In this document: piece by piece, positions 19,601-29,825 of the stretch | Numbering within the stretch: the stretch's first letter is position 1 | How the letters are laid out: every line of letters begins with the position of its first letter | Source: CAVZVZ01 sp963778895 | GTDB taxonomy: Bacteria > Actinomycetota > Acidimicrobiia > Acidimicrobiales > Acidimicrobilacustridaceae | Length of the DNA: 64,000 nucleotides | Direction of reading: 5' to 3' | Assembly (NCBI GenBank): GCA_963778895.1 | Contig: CAVZVZ010000005.1 | Coordinates: 806,001-870,000 of the forward strand | The notes under the pieces: generated by a model | What the model saw: only the letters and a program-made list of their open reading frames with translations | Told to the model about the DNA's origin: nothing | Databases searched by the model: none | Position numbers and translations under genes: made by a program

Positions 19601-22600
19601 GTCGCTCTCGATGTGCAGACGGAGCAACACCGCGTTGTCGCCGCCGATGCGACCGTCTCGATCGTCACGGTGCTCGCGACGTAGACGAGCTCGAGGTTCG
19701 TGAGGTAGGGATCCCGCGGGAACTTCATGCGCACGAGCGGCCGCTGGTCGTCCAGCTCGAAGGTCGGCGCGAACAGCGCCTTGACGCCGTCCCAGTCGCG
19801 TTCGTGCCACCTTCGATGCATGGCGTCGACCGCCGCGACGCCGCGGTTCGACGGTGCGCCCGAGCCTGCTCGGCCCGCTCCTCGAGACGCGCCCTCGCGT
19901 GGCTGAGGTCATCGGGGGCGAAGACCTCGCTCCACCGTCGCGTCCATCGACGTCGACTTCGATCAGCACGAACTGATCCAACTCGGCCTCGCCGAATGTC
20001 GCCTCCGCGTCGCCGATCGCCTCGATCGTCGTGCGCCACCGGAAGAGGGCGAGGTCGTCGCCCATCGTCGCGACGTCGTCTCGTTCCACGGTTGCGGACG
20101 CTTCCTCGAAGACCACCCGCCATGACTCGACGAGCGCGTCGCGGTCGCCGGACAGTTCGAGGGGGTGGTAGCGGTACTCGAAGTCCGTCGCGAGCGTGTC
20201 GGCGATGGCGTCCAGGTCGCCACACTCGACGGCCGCGTCCATCCGGTCGGCGTTCTCGGTCGTGCGATTCGGCCGGACGGCGACCGGGGCCGCAGTCTCC
20301 ACCGGTTGCTCGGGTTCAGACCCACCGGTCAGGAGGGCGGTCGCCCCCTTCGCCGACCACAAGTCGAAGGCCGCGGCCAGCTCGGCCTCAGCCTCGGTGT
20401 GTTTGCCGGCAACACGCAACGCCACGGCCAGCGCAACGCGGGCGTCGGCATGGTCGAGGAGCGCATCGGTGTCGGCCGCTATCGCGACCGCGTCGCGGGC
20501 GAAACCGATGGCATCGCCGTACTGCCCGCGGCGAGCGAGCGCCTCGGCTCGCACCCCACGCCAGGCAATCGCCGCCTTGAGATCGTGACCGGCCAGCTCT
20601 TCGCACTCGTGGCTGATGGCTTCGGCTTCGGAGACGCGGCCGAGGGCAAGCAGTGACCGCCCGAGCAAGGCGCCCGCTTGCGCGGCGTCGACACCGAGAC
20701 CTCGATCACGGAAGCCCCGGTACGTCGGCCGGAGCAACGACTCGGCGGCCGCCGGTTCACCGTTGATCAGCTCGATGAACCCGGCCGCCATGTCCGCTTC
20801 GAGGATGCGGATCGTCAGACCCAAGCTCTCGACGGTCCGTCGAGACGACGTGATCATCCGGCGCGCTGCATCGCCACGGCCACGGAGCGCCTCGAGCACG
20901 GCCTGACAACGCATGGCAACCGCCTCGACAGCCGGCGCCGCCGCGGTGATCCGCAGCACACGGACGACGTCGAGACAGCGCCCACTCGCGCGGGTCACCG
21001 GGCTCGGACCCCACAACGCGGCCACGGGCGCGCCGGCGAGCACCGCGTTGGAACGGCGCCGGTCGTCCGCTCGCCGCGCCGCAACCAATGCTTGGTCGAG
21101 CGCGGTCTCGCACGCTCCGACCTCACCGAGTCGCGCCAGGGCGAGGGCGCGCACCGAATGCGCCTTGGCCTCGCCCGCCGCGTCGTCGAGCGCGGCCAGC
21201 GTGGCGGCAGCCGCGGCTACCGCATCGGCCGTCTCCCGCAATCGCTGCGGGTCGGTCAGCACCGCGAGATGACCCACGAACGAGGTACGCCAGGCCTGCA
21301 ATCGTTCCGACGACTCCGCCCAACGTCCGAGCTCGTCGATCGCGTTCGGGGCGTCGTTCACATCGCCGCCGGCGAGAAGTGCTTCACACCAATCCAGCGA
21401 GAGCTCGGCTCGATGTGGATCATCGGCAGCCAGCAGTGAGACGGCCCGCCCGAGCAGACCCGCCGCGACCGTGAGGTCGTCGCGTGCCAAGGCGCGTCGG
21501 CCCTCGGCCGCCAGCCGTTCGGCCGCGCGCGTACCCAGGCTCTGGGCTCGCTCATCGAGGGGACCGAGCTCGTCGAGATGGCGGTAGGCCTGTTCGAAGT
21601 GGGAGCCGATGGCCTCGTCCTGCTCGATGCCCTCACCGACCCGTTGCTCGAGCCACTCCGCGAAGGATGCATGCAGATCCGCGCGGGCGTCCTTCAGCAG
21701 TCGTCGATAGGCGGCATCTCGTATCAACGCGTGATGGAACCGCATGGCCGGTTCACCGAGGAACCAAGTGTCGTCCGGTTCGATGAGCTCGCTCCGACGC
21801 AACGCCTCGAAGGTGCCGTCGAGCTCGGCATGGAGGTCCGGGGGCAAGAGATATGCCACCGCTTCGCGCGAGAACTGTCGGCCGATCACCGACGCCCGCT
21901 CGAGCACCAGGCGTACGACAGGATCCAGTCGATCGATACGCGCCGCCAGGAGCGCGTGGATCGTCGGTGGCATCTCGAGCTCGTCGAGCTCGACGGTGGC
22001 GATCCAGCGCTCGCCGTCCCATTCGAGCGCGCCGTCATCGACGAGCATTCGCACCAGCGCCCCGAGGAAGAGCGGGTTGCCTTCGCTGGCCGCCAGGACG
22101 CGGCCCGCAACTGCGGCCGGGAGCTCGGCCGCGCCGATGGTGTCGGCCGCGAGACGCGTAGCGGCACCGGCGTCCAATCCATCGAGCGCGATCACCTCGT
22201 CGGCCACCCCGCCGGCGGTGGTCAACGACGAGCGGGTGTCACGCAACTCGGGACGGGCCGCGCCGAGCACCACGAGGGGCACATCCGTGCTCCACTCGAC
22301 GAGGTGCTCGACCAGATCGAGCAACAGCGGCTCGGCCCAATGCAGGTCGTCGATCGCCAGCACGACCGGACGCTCCCGACCGAGGGCCGCGAGGACCCGG
22401 CGGACGACCCAGAACGTCTCCTCGGGAGGACCCGGCTCACCGGTGCAGAGGGCGACCGCCCCGTGGACGATGCGGTCGCGTTCGGCTTCGTCCTCACCTA
22501 TCAACGCTTCGAACCCACCGCGAACAGCGTCGATGGTCTGGTCATCGCTGTCGACCGCGACGAAGGCCCGGATCGCGTCGGCGATCGGCGTGAAGGTCGG

Positions 22601-23543
22601 GCCGCCGGAAACATCGCATCGCGCGGTGAGGATGCTCGCCTCGCCGACCAAGCGCCGGCTCACCTCGTCCATCAGCCGGGACTTACCGAGACCGGGAGAC
22701 CCGACCATGATCACCAGCCGGGCCTCACGCCCGGCCGCGGCCGTGGCGTAGGTGCCGAGCACTCGCCGCAGCTCGTCGTCGCGGCCTACGAACGACGTGG
22801 TCGGCCCCGTCGCCGGACGCTCGAGCGACACGACTCGGTGCGCGGCGACGGTGCCGGTGCGACCTTTGAGCGCGAACACGCCGGCGGCCTCGAGCGTGAG
22901 AACGTCGTCGACGAGACGGCGGGTGGCGTCGCCGATCAACACCTCTCCGTCGCGAGCCTCCTGCTGCAAGCGCGCCGCGACGTTCACCGGGTCGCCGACC
23001 ACGTCGTCGTCTTGATCGCTGACGACGACCTCGCCGGTGTTCACCCCGACTCGCAATCCGAGCTCGCCCGCCAGCTCACCGAACTCCGCAGCCAGGCCGT
23101 GCATGGCGTCGTGCATGGCTACCGCGGCGCGGACGGCGCGCACGGCGTCGTCCTCCTGCACGCGGGACACGCCGAATCCGGCGAGCACACCGTCACCCAA
23201 CAACTTGATGACGGTGCCATCGTGGACCTCGACCGCCGCACTGAGCGTCGGCGTAGTAACTGGCCATCACGCGGCGCGCCGATTCTGCGTCGATTCGTTC
23301 GTGCAGGGTCGTGGAGCCGATGAGGTCGGCGAACACCACCGTGACGACGCGACGGGTCTCGGTGTCGGGCGCGGTGATGCTGCCGTCGTTGCCGGCGAGC
23401 GACGCGCCGCACGAGTCACAGAATCGGGCACCGGTGTCGTGTTCGGCACCGCACGAGGGGCAGCGCGGCGCGAGCGCCGAGCCGCAGCCCGAGCAGAACC
23501 GCGCCGCCGCCCGGTTCGTTTTTCCGCAGCTCGCGCAGTCCAT
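13664..23543 (-). CDS. Giant adenylyl cyclase - STAND ATPase - TPR - NTF2-array protein (many frameshifts)
   Basis: About 3,290 aa if read through the shifts. Residues 1-48 hold two zinc ribbons (C3/C6/C17/C20 and C28/C31/C42/C45). Residues ~60-250 are a class III cyclase: metal Asp in VVFADLIGST, then IKLLGDGVLAGFG, GVNTGEVV and GDPVNVAARL. The Lys/Asp pair points to ATP, so the product is probably cAMP. Next comes a STAND-type ATPase (Walker A GSPGLGKS near 22690; Walker B VVLAIDDLHWAE), then a TPR-like helical region to about residue 1090, then about 16 NTF2/SnoaL-like modules. The stretch 19930-23240 is one open frame; a shift lies near 23240 and many lie below 19930. The ATG at 23543 has GGAGG 4-5 nt upstream. 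The C-terminus (VARFDELTGDHEQ, stop 13664-13666) overlaps the ppx start. Sensor-regulated cAMP signalling is inferred. Separate genes are possible but no internal start with an RBS was found. Confidence 0.75.
13680..20262 (-). repeat. Array of about 16 NTF2/SnoaL-like modules, alternating A and B types
   Basis: Approximate module starts along the protein are 20262, 19860, 19420, 19040, 18620, 18190(B), 17790(A), 17400(B), 16960(A), 16550(B), 16130(A), 15710(B), 15280(A), 14880(A), 14470(B) and 14075(A). Type A units read like RAFNRHDLPALRAALADDF, then FEDRRKT, DADEYVESVAAL, FENLFVR and ITVIAIFEPEEVERAVARLD. Type B units read like YDSRRWDELEAAVSPALVVE, then DRRALARV, LSVLGDRLA, EVDADGRLVAVV and FDAADRKEANAELW. 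Each module is ~130-140 residues, and the A+B pair repeats every ~790-850 nt. The first five modules are more divergent. One B unit seems to be missing between the A units at 15280 and 14880. Confidence 0.75.
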
Positions 23544-23645
23544 CAGGCCTCCGACCAACGCGCGCCAGGTTAGTTTGGATGCGTTGTTCTGGCCTCAGAG
23601 GACACGTTCGACAGAGATGATCGGATCGGGTCGAGGTTCGACCTG

Positions 23646-23978
23646 TCAGCGCGAGCGACGGAACCGATCGACGAGCATCAGCGCGGCGAGGGTCACGCCG
23701 GGAACGACCAGCACGGTCCACCCGACGATCAGCACGATCCCCAAGCCAAGGGTCTGGGCGATGCCGAGGCCGGCCGCGAAGGTCACCAACGCGGTGACGA
23801 CGGCCAGCACACGCAAGGCGACGATCCCGGCATCGGCGGGGCGGGGCGCGTCGAGATCATCGGGCAGGTCACGCTCGGCCGGTTCGCTCACACCTGGCCA
23901 GTCGACCGTTTGTACCGCCGAGTTGAGGTCCGCCAGCAACATCAGGAACCTACGATCCACCTCAGAATCCGTAAGCAC
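23646..23978 (-). CDS. Small two-helix membrane protein, 110 aa
   Basis: Intact. An acidic, hydrophilic N-terminal half (LTDSEVDRRFLMLLADLN, ERDLPDDLDAPRPADAG) is followed by two membrane helices (ALRVLAVVTALVTFAAGLG and LGIVLIVGWTVLVVPGVTL) and a basic tail (DRFRRSR). The GTG at 23978 is preceded by a G-rich run. No family is recognised. It lies upstream of the giant cyclase gene on the same strand, about 100 nt away, and is divergent from the methyltransferase at 24130. Confidence 0.6.
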   Translation of the reverse strand: MLTDSEVDRRFLMLLADLNSAVQTVDWPGVSEPAERDLPDDLDAPRPADAGIVALRVLAVVTALVTFAAGLGIAQTLGLGIVLIVGWTVLVVPGVTLAALMLVDRFRRSR

Positions 23979-23997
23979 GCCCCCCCCTAATAGATGC

Positions 23998-24017
23998 GAT
24001 AGGTCATACGACCTATC
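23998..24017. promoter_or_regulatory. 20-bp palindrome, operator-like
   Basis: GATAGGTC-ATAC-GACCTATC is a perfect 8-bp inverted repeat with a 4-bp centre. It lies between the divergent genes 23646-23978 (-) and 24130-25023 (+), and a further GACCTA copy follows at once. This geometry suits a dimeric repressor; the regulator is unknown. Confidence 0.45.
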
Positions 24018-24129
24018 GACCTACGTTCCCGCGGAGTTTCGCCGATTAACGTCACCACGCCGCGGATCCAGTGACGCGGCGGAGGTCACCCGGCACCGTC
24101 CGCGGCTGTACGCTCCCGTGATCCGCGCG

Positions 24130-25023
24130 ATGAACACCGACCAACTCAAAGGGAGCATCCAGGGGGTGCTACAGCGCGTCGGGCTCGAAGCGCAGAAGGC
24201 GCCGCCGTTCGTCGGCCGCCGCTATCGCTACCGGCCGGACCGCCACGTCCTGCACGCGCTCGGGCCAACGCTGACGGCCCCCGAGCCGTGGGCGGCCGCA
24301 GCCGAGCCGGTGTACCCCGAGGGCGATCTGGCGGAGATCTTCTTGGCGACGCCAGGGCTGCACAAGTGGCTCCACTACATCCCGGTCTACGAGTCGGTCT
24401 TGTCGTGCTGGCGCAACCGGCCGCTGCGCTTCCTCGAGATCGGGGTCGATCGAGGTGGCTCACTCGACGCGTGGTCGCGCTACCTCGGCCCCGAGGCGAC
24501 CATCGTCGGGATCGACATCAATCCGTGGTGCGCCCGCTTCGACGACCCGACGCACGGGCGCCATGTCCGCATCGGAGGCCAGCAGGACCCTGGCTTCCTG
24601 CGTTCGGTCGTCGCCGAGTTCGGCCCGTTCGACGTCATCCTCGACGACGGCAGCCATCGTCCCTCGCACATGAACGCCAGCTTCGCCCACCTCTTCGACG
24701 GGGCCCTGGTGCCCGAGGGCACCTACATGGTGGAAGACCTGCAGACCAACTACTGGCTCGGCTTCCGGGACGCCAAGGTTTCGTTCGTCGACCTCGCCGC
24801 CGGTCTCGTCGATGCCATGCACGCCCAGTACTGGGACATGTCGAGCGAGACGGAATTCCGCGTCGGCTCGCCCAACCGGGCGATGTCGGTGGAGGTTCCG
24901 CGGATCGCCAAGCTGGTTCGCAGCGTCGAGTTCTTCGACTCGATCGTCGTGATCCGCAAGGCCGAGGCTGGGCGACCCCTGCCGACCAGCGTCTACACGG
25001 GCGACCCGCCCGAGCCGGTCTGA
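24130..25023 (+). CDS. Class I SAM-dependent methyltransferase (CmcI/Methyltransf_24-like)
   Basis: Intact, ~297 aa. The SAM-binding motif is PLRFLEIGVDRGGSLDAW, followed by IVGIDINPWCARFDD and DVILDDGSHRPSHM, the pattern of cephalosporin-7-hydroxylase/CmcI-like and macrolide-sugar O-methyltransferases. The Asp-Asp-Gly-Ser-His segment binds a metal in relatives. The ATG at 24130 is preceded by a possible -10 (TACGCT at 24109-24114), giving a very short leader; a GTG at 24118 is the alternative. Its position beside the glycan locus suggests sugar O-methylation, but the substrate is unknown. Confidence 0.8.
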   Translation: MNTDQLKGSIQGVLQRVGLEAQKAPPFVGRRYRYRPDRHVLHALGPTLTAPEPWAAAAEPVYPEGDLAEIFLATPGLHKWLHYIPVYESVLSCWRNRPLRFLEIGVDRGGSLDAWSRYLGPEATIVGIDINPWCARFDDPTHGRHVRIGGQQDPGFLRSVVAEFGPFDVILDDGSHRPSHMNASFAHLFDGALVPEGTYMVEDLQTNYWLGFRDAKVSFVDLAAGLVDAMHAQYWDMSSETEFRVGSPNRAMSVEVPRIAKLVRSVEFFDSIVVIRKAEAGRPLPTSVYTGDPPEPV

Positions 25024-25053
25024 CGCGCGGGTCTGACGAGAGGGCCTGCTCAC

Positions 25054-25059
25054 TACCGT
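25054..25059 (+). promoter_or_regulatory. -10 box TACCGT, leaderless start for the sortase
   Basis: TACCGT ends 7 nt before the GTG at 25067. The in-frame GTG at 25058 overlaps the hexamer and is therefore the less likely start. Confidence 0.45.
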
Positions 25060-25066
25060 GTCGCCG

Positions 25067-26045
25067 GTGAGCCAACGCCGATCCCGGAGACTCGTGTTGG
25101 CCCGCATCCTCGGCATCGCCTGCCGCGTCCTGATCGCTGCAGGGGTGCTGGTGCTGTTGTTCGTCGCCTACCAGTTGTGGGGCACGAGCATCCGCACCGC
25201 TCGAGCCCAACGGGGACTCGACACCGACTTCACCGCCCGACTCGACGCCGCCGCCGCCGCCGGAGCCGTCGTGAGCGGTCCCGATGCCAGCACCACGACC
25301 ACCACCCCGCAGCCCGCCGGACCCGTCGCCACTCTGCCGCCTGAGCTCATCCCCGCACCGGGCGAAGCGGCCGGCCGCATCGAGATCCCCGCGATAGGCG
25401 TCGACTGGACCTTCGTCGAAGGGGTCTCGGTGAGCGACCTCAAGAAGGGCCCCGGCCACTACCCCGAGACGCCGTGGCCCGGCCAGCAGGGCAACGCCGC
25501 CCTCGCCGGGCACCGCACGACCTACGGCCAACCGTTCAACAACATCGACCAGCTCCATCCCGGCGACGAGGTGATCGTCACCACCATCCAGGGCCGCTTC
25601 GTCTACGAGGTGCGGCAGACGATCATCGTGCCTCCCGACCAAGTCGAGGTGCTGGGCCACGACTACTGGGACTTCGACGACAACCCCGGCGACCTTCGAG
25701 AACACGCTCACGCTCACGGCCTGCCACCCGAAGTACTCGGCCTCCGAGCGGATCGTCGTCGCCGCCGAGCTGCGCGGACCGCCCGCGCCGGCCCGCGACC
25801 AGCGGCGACGCCGAGGCAGGCCGACCGCCCCCGCCGCTTCGACGCCGACCTGTCCGGCAAGGGGGCCGGCGCCTGGCGGCCGTCACCTGGGCCACGGTGC
25901 TCGTCTGCGTCTCGCTCATCGCCTGGTCCATCAGCCGCTCACCCGCAAGGCGAAGTGGCCGGCTGGCCATCGGCGTGCTCCCGTTCCTCGTGGCCTCTTC
26001 TACTTCTTCGAGAACTTCTCCACGCTCTTGCCCGCCAACTACTGA
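25067..26045 (+). CDS. Class E sortase (at least three frameshifts)
   Basis: An N-terminal membrane helix (RILGIACRVLIAAGVLVLLF), a Thr/Pro linker and a sortase barrel. The catalytic His is in LAGHRTTYGQPF, the Cys in TLTLTACHPKYS and the Arg in ASERIVVAAEL. After an Arg/Pro-rich stretch, a second helix (WATVLVCVSLIAWSI) and the C-terminus LFYFFENFSTLLPANY follow, the end typical of actinobacterial SrtE. The frame shifts near 25690, near 25860 and near 26005. SrtE anchors proteins with LAxTG-type signals to peptidoglycan; no canonical substrate was seen in this window. The 3' end overlaps convergent galE by 7 nt. Confidence 0.85.
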
Positions 26046-27020
26046 CGCGTCCGCCGCGGTCGACCGAGGGGTGAGCGTGCACCCAGGCCCGCCAGGCGTC
26101 GCGCACCATGTCGTCGAGCGTGCGGCTGGCGGTCCAACCGAGGTCGCGCCGGCCAGGCTGCCGTCGGCCACGATGCGGGCCGGATCGCCGGGACGGCGAG
26201 GCGCGAGCTCGGGCGTCAGGTCGACGCCGAGCGTCCGGCCGACGGCGTCGATCACCTCCAACACCGACGCGCCGGTGCCGGTGGCGATGTTGTAGGCGGG
26301 GCCAGCGGCCGCCCCTCGTCGAGGCGGGCGGCGGCGAGGACGTGGGCCTCGGCGAGGTCGGCGACATGGATGTAGTCGCGCACGCACGACCCGTCGGGCG
26401 TCGGGTAGTCGGTGCCGAACACCTTCGGCGCCTCGCCGGCGTCGACCGCCCGGAACACCAGCGGGAACAGGTTGTGGGGGCTGGCGTCGTAGATGTCGTC
26501 GGCGCCGGAGCCGACGACGTTGAAGTAGCGCAACGAGGTGTGCCGCAGACCGTGGGCGACGCCGGTCGCGGCGGCCAGCCACTCGCCGATCAGCTTCGTC
26601 TCGCCGTACGGGCTCTCGGGAGCCGGCGGCGTGTCCTCGACCACGCGCTCGGCCGCCGGCGTGCCGTAGACCGAGGACGACGACGAGTAGACGAGCCGGT
26701 CGACGCCGGCCGCGACCATGGCGTCGAGGAGGGCGACCGTGCCCGTCGACGTTGTTGCGGTAGAACCGCAGCGGCTCGGCCACCGACACCCCTGCGTACT
26801 TGAGGGCGGCGAGGTGCACGACGCCGTCGACGCCGTCGAGGTCTTCGGCCCGCAGGTCGTGGATCGACGACTCGACGAAGCGGGCGCCGTCGGGGACGAA
26901 CGCCCGGTGGCCGGTGGAGAGATCGTCGATGACGACCACGTCGCGGCCGGTCTCGAGGAACCGACGGGCGACGTGGGCACCGATGTAACCGGCCCCGCCG
27001 GTGACGGCCCAGGTGGTCAC
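26039..27020 (-). CDS. galE: UDP-glucose 4-epimerase (frameshifted)
   Basis: Interconverts UDP-glucose and UDP-galactose. The GTG at 27020 gives MTTWAVTGGAGYIGAHV (Rossmann NAD motif), followed by DDLSTGHRAFVPDG, VVHLAALKYAGVSVAEP, the Ser/Tyr/Lys triad (SSSSSVYGTP, then SPYGETK), LRYFNVVGSG, DYIHVADLAEAHVLA and YNIATGTGASVLEVI. Shifts fall near 26750, near 26300 and close to the 3' end. It lies 53 nt after the sugar transferase gene on the same strand. Together with UDP-galactopyranose mutase at 33033 it could supply UDP-galactofuranose. Confidence 0.88.
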
Positions 27021-27073
27021 GGCTCGACCAAGCGCGCGGCCGAGCGGCACCGCGTTCACCGCCGGCCGCGAGC

Positions 27074-28600
27074 TCAGGCCGCGCCGCGACGCTGAGCACG
27101 ACACCGACCGTCTTGGCGCAGATCCGGACGTCGTGGGTGAGCGACCAGTTGTCGACGTAGTAGAGGTCGAGCCGCTTGTAGTCCTCGAAGCTGGTGGTCG
27201 AGCGGCCGGACACCTGCCACATCCCGGTGATGCCGGGGAGCACCCGCAGGCGCTCGTGCACCTGCTCGTCCCAGAGCGCGGCCTCGTCGGGCAGCGCCGG
27301 CCGGGGCCGACCATGCTCATCGACCCGCGGACGACGCTGACGAGCTGCGGGAGCTCGTCGATCGACAGCTTCCGGAGCACCCGACCGACCCGGGTGATCC
27401 TCGGATCGTCGGTGATCTTGAACAGCGGCCCGTCCATCTCGTTGCGGTCGAGCAGCTCGGCCCTCCGGGCCTCGGCGTCGACGACCATCGTGCGCAGCTT
27501 CGTCATCGTGAACGGCTGACCGTCGCGTCCGATCCGGACCTGGCGGAAGAACAGAGGCCCTGCGCCCTGCGAGGCGGGTCGCGATCATCGCCACCAGGAG
27601 CACGGGCAGGGTGAGCACGAGGACGAAGCAGGCGGCCGTCACGTCGAACACCCGCTTCGCGACGGGGCGCCATCCGTGGCGGATGACCGGCTCGATGTAG
27701 AGCATCGCGTAGCCGTCGAACTGCTGGGGGCGCAGCCGGTTCATGTCGATGTCGCGCAAGTTGGACGAGAGGGCGACGTGGTAGCCGAGGTCGGTGAGCC
27801 TCCGGGCCAGGGCGTTCGTGTCCAGGTCGTGCACCGACGAGGGCGACACCACCACGCCGTTGGCGTCGCTCGTCGAGGATTCGCTCGATCTCGTCGATCG
27901 TGCCGAGCACCTTGACGCCGCCCCGCTCACCGATGTCGTCCGGGCCGACGAAGCCGAGGACCTCGTAGCCGAGGTCGGGACGGCGCTGGAACGTGTGCAT
28001 CAGGCGCACGGCATGGGCGTCGGTGCCGACGATCACGATCGGGCGGCGCAGCTTTCCCTGCTGCCGGAGCCGGGTGAAGATCCGTCGGGCGATCTCGCGC
28101 TCGACGATCAGGGCGACGGTGGTGGCGGCCGCCAACGCGATGACCCAGAACCGCGACAGAGCCTTCGTACTGGACGACGAACGCCAGCAGCACCACGCCG
28201 CCGACGATGACGCCGACCGCCTTGACGATGTTGCCCCACTCCTCCGACGCGCGTTCGTTGGCTCGGGCCTGGTAGAGGTGCGACACAGCGCGCCCCAGAT
28301 GAACAGCGGGAGGCTGAGCAACAAGAGCAACATGTGCGTCTGAACGATGAACTTCGGGACCGGAAGGAACAGCCACTGCAGCACCGTGGCCACCAGGGCA
28401 CCGACCAGCACCGCTGCGATGTCGGCCAACATCAACCGCACCTTCAACGACCGCGCCGACAGCATCGGCCACGGGCCGTCGTCTCGGTGTTCGCGTCGAC
28501 GAGTCAGCCGCCGGGCGCGCTCACTCGTGGTGAGAGTTGTTGCTATCGCGAAGAAACGCCGCCCACCGACGACACACCGCCCGGGTGTCGGTTCATCCAC
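27074..28600 (-). CDS. Polyprenyl-phosphate sugar-1-phosphate transferase (frameshifted)
   Basis: Starts repeat-unit assembly by moving a sugar-1-phosphate to undecaprenyl phosphate. The N-terminal half has membrane helices (LMLADIAAVLVGALVATVL and others) and a CoA-binding-like domain (RRPIVIVGTDAHAVRLM, LGYEVLGFVG). The C-terminal catalytic part shows KRVFDVTAACFVLVLTLP, TKLRTMVVDAEAR, LRKLSIDELPQLVSVVRG, PGITGMWQVSGRS and DNWSLTHDVRI. At least five one-base shifts lie between 27095 and 28265. The GTG at 28600 has GGAGG close upstream; a more distal start is possible. The end at 27074 assumes a shift into AQRRGAA-stop. Confidence 0.85.
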
Positions 28601-28950
28601 AGTCCTCCACTCAGGCCTTGCCAAGGCCGTCCAAACGCCTCCGTAAGTGTTACCACCCACGGTGGCATTTCGCCAGCGGAGAACTGTGAACGCCTGACGA
28701 CGGCAAGATGTACGCGTGGTTTCGCCACTACCGGTGGTGCACGGATATCCACAGAGGGTGTGCATGGTCTCGCACCTTACCTGTGGACAGAGGTCGCTCT
28801 CGGGGCCGCTCCAGAGCCCAAACCGACCCGTCACCCGCCTTCAAGAGCGCCAGAGTAGCGTGGTACGATCCCGCATCCGGGCAGTAGTGGAAGCGAGCGA
28901 CGATGCAGCGAGCCCCGCAAGGCACGACAGAAGTGACGCGGCAGTAAACG
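28601..28950. other. 350-bp divergent intergenic region of the polysaccharide core
   Basis: No coding frame is credible here. It separates the sugar transferase (-) from the Wzz-like gene (+). It contains a palindromic GGCCTT-GCC-AAGGCC near 28613-28627 and two imperfect, mutually inverted ACCAC...GGTGG elements near 28653 and 28730 that could bind a regulator, plus the plus-strand promoter described separately. Confidence 0.4.
28840..28869 (+). promoter_or_regulatory. Promoter for the wzz-cpsD-ligase operon
   Basis: A -35-like TTCAAG and a -10 TACGAT are separated by 18 bp. The -10 lies about 80 nt before the first start codon of the Wzz-like gene, leaving an untranslated leader. Confidence 0.4.
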
Positions 28951-29807
28951 TTGCCTCGTCTGTTCATCTCCCGGATGCTCGAGACCTTCTTCCGAAGGTG
29001 GTGGCTGTACCTCCTGGCCCTGGTGCCGTTCCTCGCGCTCGGAGTGGTCACCAAGGCAACACGGGTACGACCTATCGCTCTACGGCGTCGTCCAGGTAGC
29101 AAGTACGGCCTCGAACTCGACTGGCCGGGACAGACCCGTTCGGTAACGACACCGCCTGCCGTCTACACGAGCCGGCAGATCAACACCTGCTCGGCACCGA
29201 CGAGTTCCTCGACTCGGTGATCGGCAACGCCGGACTGACCGACAGCCGTCCCAACGGCGCGATAACGAAGCAGGAGGTGCGCAATCGGTCTCGAGTCGCG
29301 CCGCTGGCGACGATCTCGTGACGATCAGCGCAACGAACGCCGATCAGCGACGTCGCCAACGCTGGCGGACAGCCTGATGCCGGCCGACATCGACTTCCAG
29401 ATCAACAATCGACGGGATACCGCGACACGCCCACGACACCGGACGCAGCCAAGCCGATCCAGCTCAGGATCCGCAGGACACCGCAGGACGAGCTGCGCCA
29501 GGACGCTCGACTGCCCGCAAGGCGCAGCAGCGACCTGCAAAGTCAGACCACGTCGAAGCCCAACGATTCTCAGACCGTCGACGAGCCCAAGCGCCAGCGG
29601 CTCCCGAGCCCCATCGCAAGAAGGACGCGATCACCCTCGTGCTGTTCCTCCCTTCTCGGCCTGATGGTGATGGCGGCCGTGGTGGTGGTCGCCACGCTGT
29701 TGGATCACAGCGTGCGCTACAGCGACGAGATCGAGACGCAGCTGCACGTTCCCGTCCTGGCCATCGTTCCGGACAGTCGGGCCGCCATCCAACCGCTGGT
29801 CCTCTAG
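28951..29807 (+). CDS. Wzz-like chain-length determinant protein (heavily frameshifted)
   Basis: The N-terminal membrane helix is clear (LETFFRRWWLYLLALVPFLA, then GVVTKAT), as are VYTSRQIN and LLGTDEFLDSVIGNAGLTD in shifted frames. At the C-terminus a second helix (LGLMVMAAVVVVATLLDHS) is followed by VRYSDEIETQLHVPVLAIVP, typical of polysaccharide co-polymerases. The middle, ~29050-29640, has so many base losses that no continuous frame can be rebuilt by eye, so this could also be a true pseudogene. The start is uncertain: TTG at 28951 or ATG at 28975. It precedes the CpsD-like gene, its usual partner. Confidence 0.65.
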
Positions 29808-29825
29808 GTCGGGTCGGGGACGCAC

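Noticed and set aside
13664..20262. CRISPR array or DNA-level tandem repeat
   Set aside because: The repeats are protein modules of ~400 nt with diverged DNA; no short identical direct repeats with spacers were seen here or elsewhere.
24118..24120. GTG as the methyltransferase start
   Set aside because: It lies only 3 nt after the likely -10 box TACGCT, so it would be upstream of the transcription start; the ATG at 24130 is better placed.
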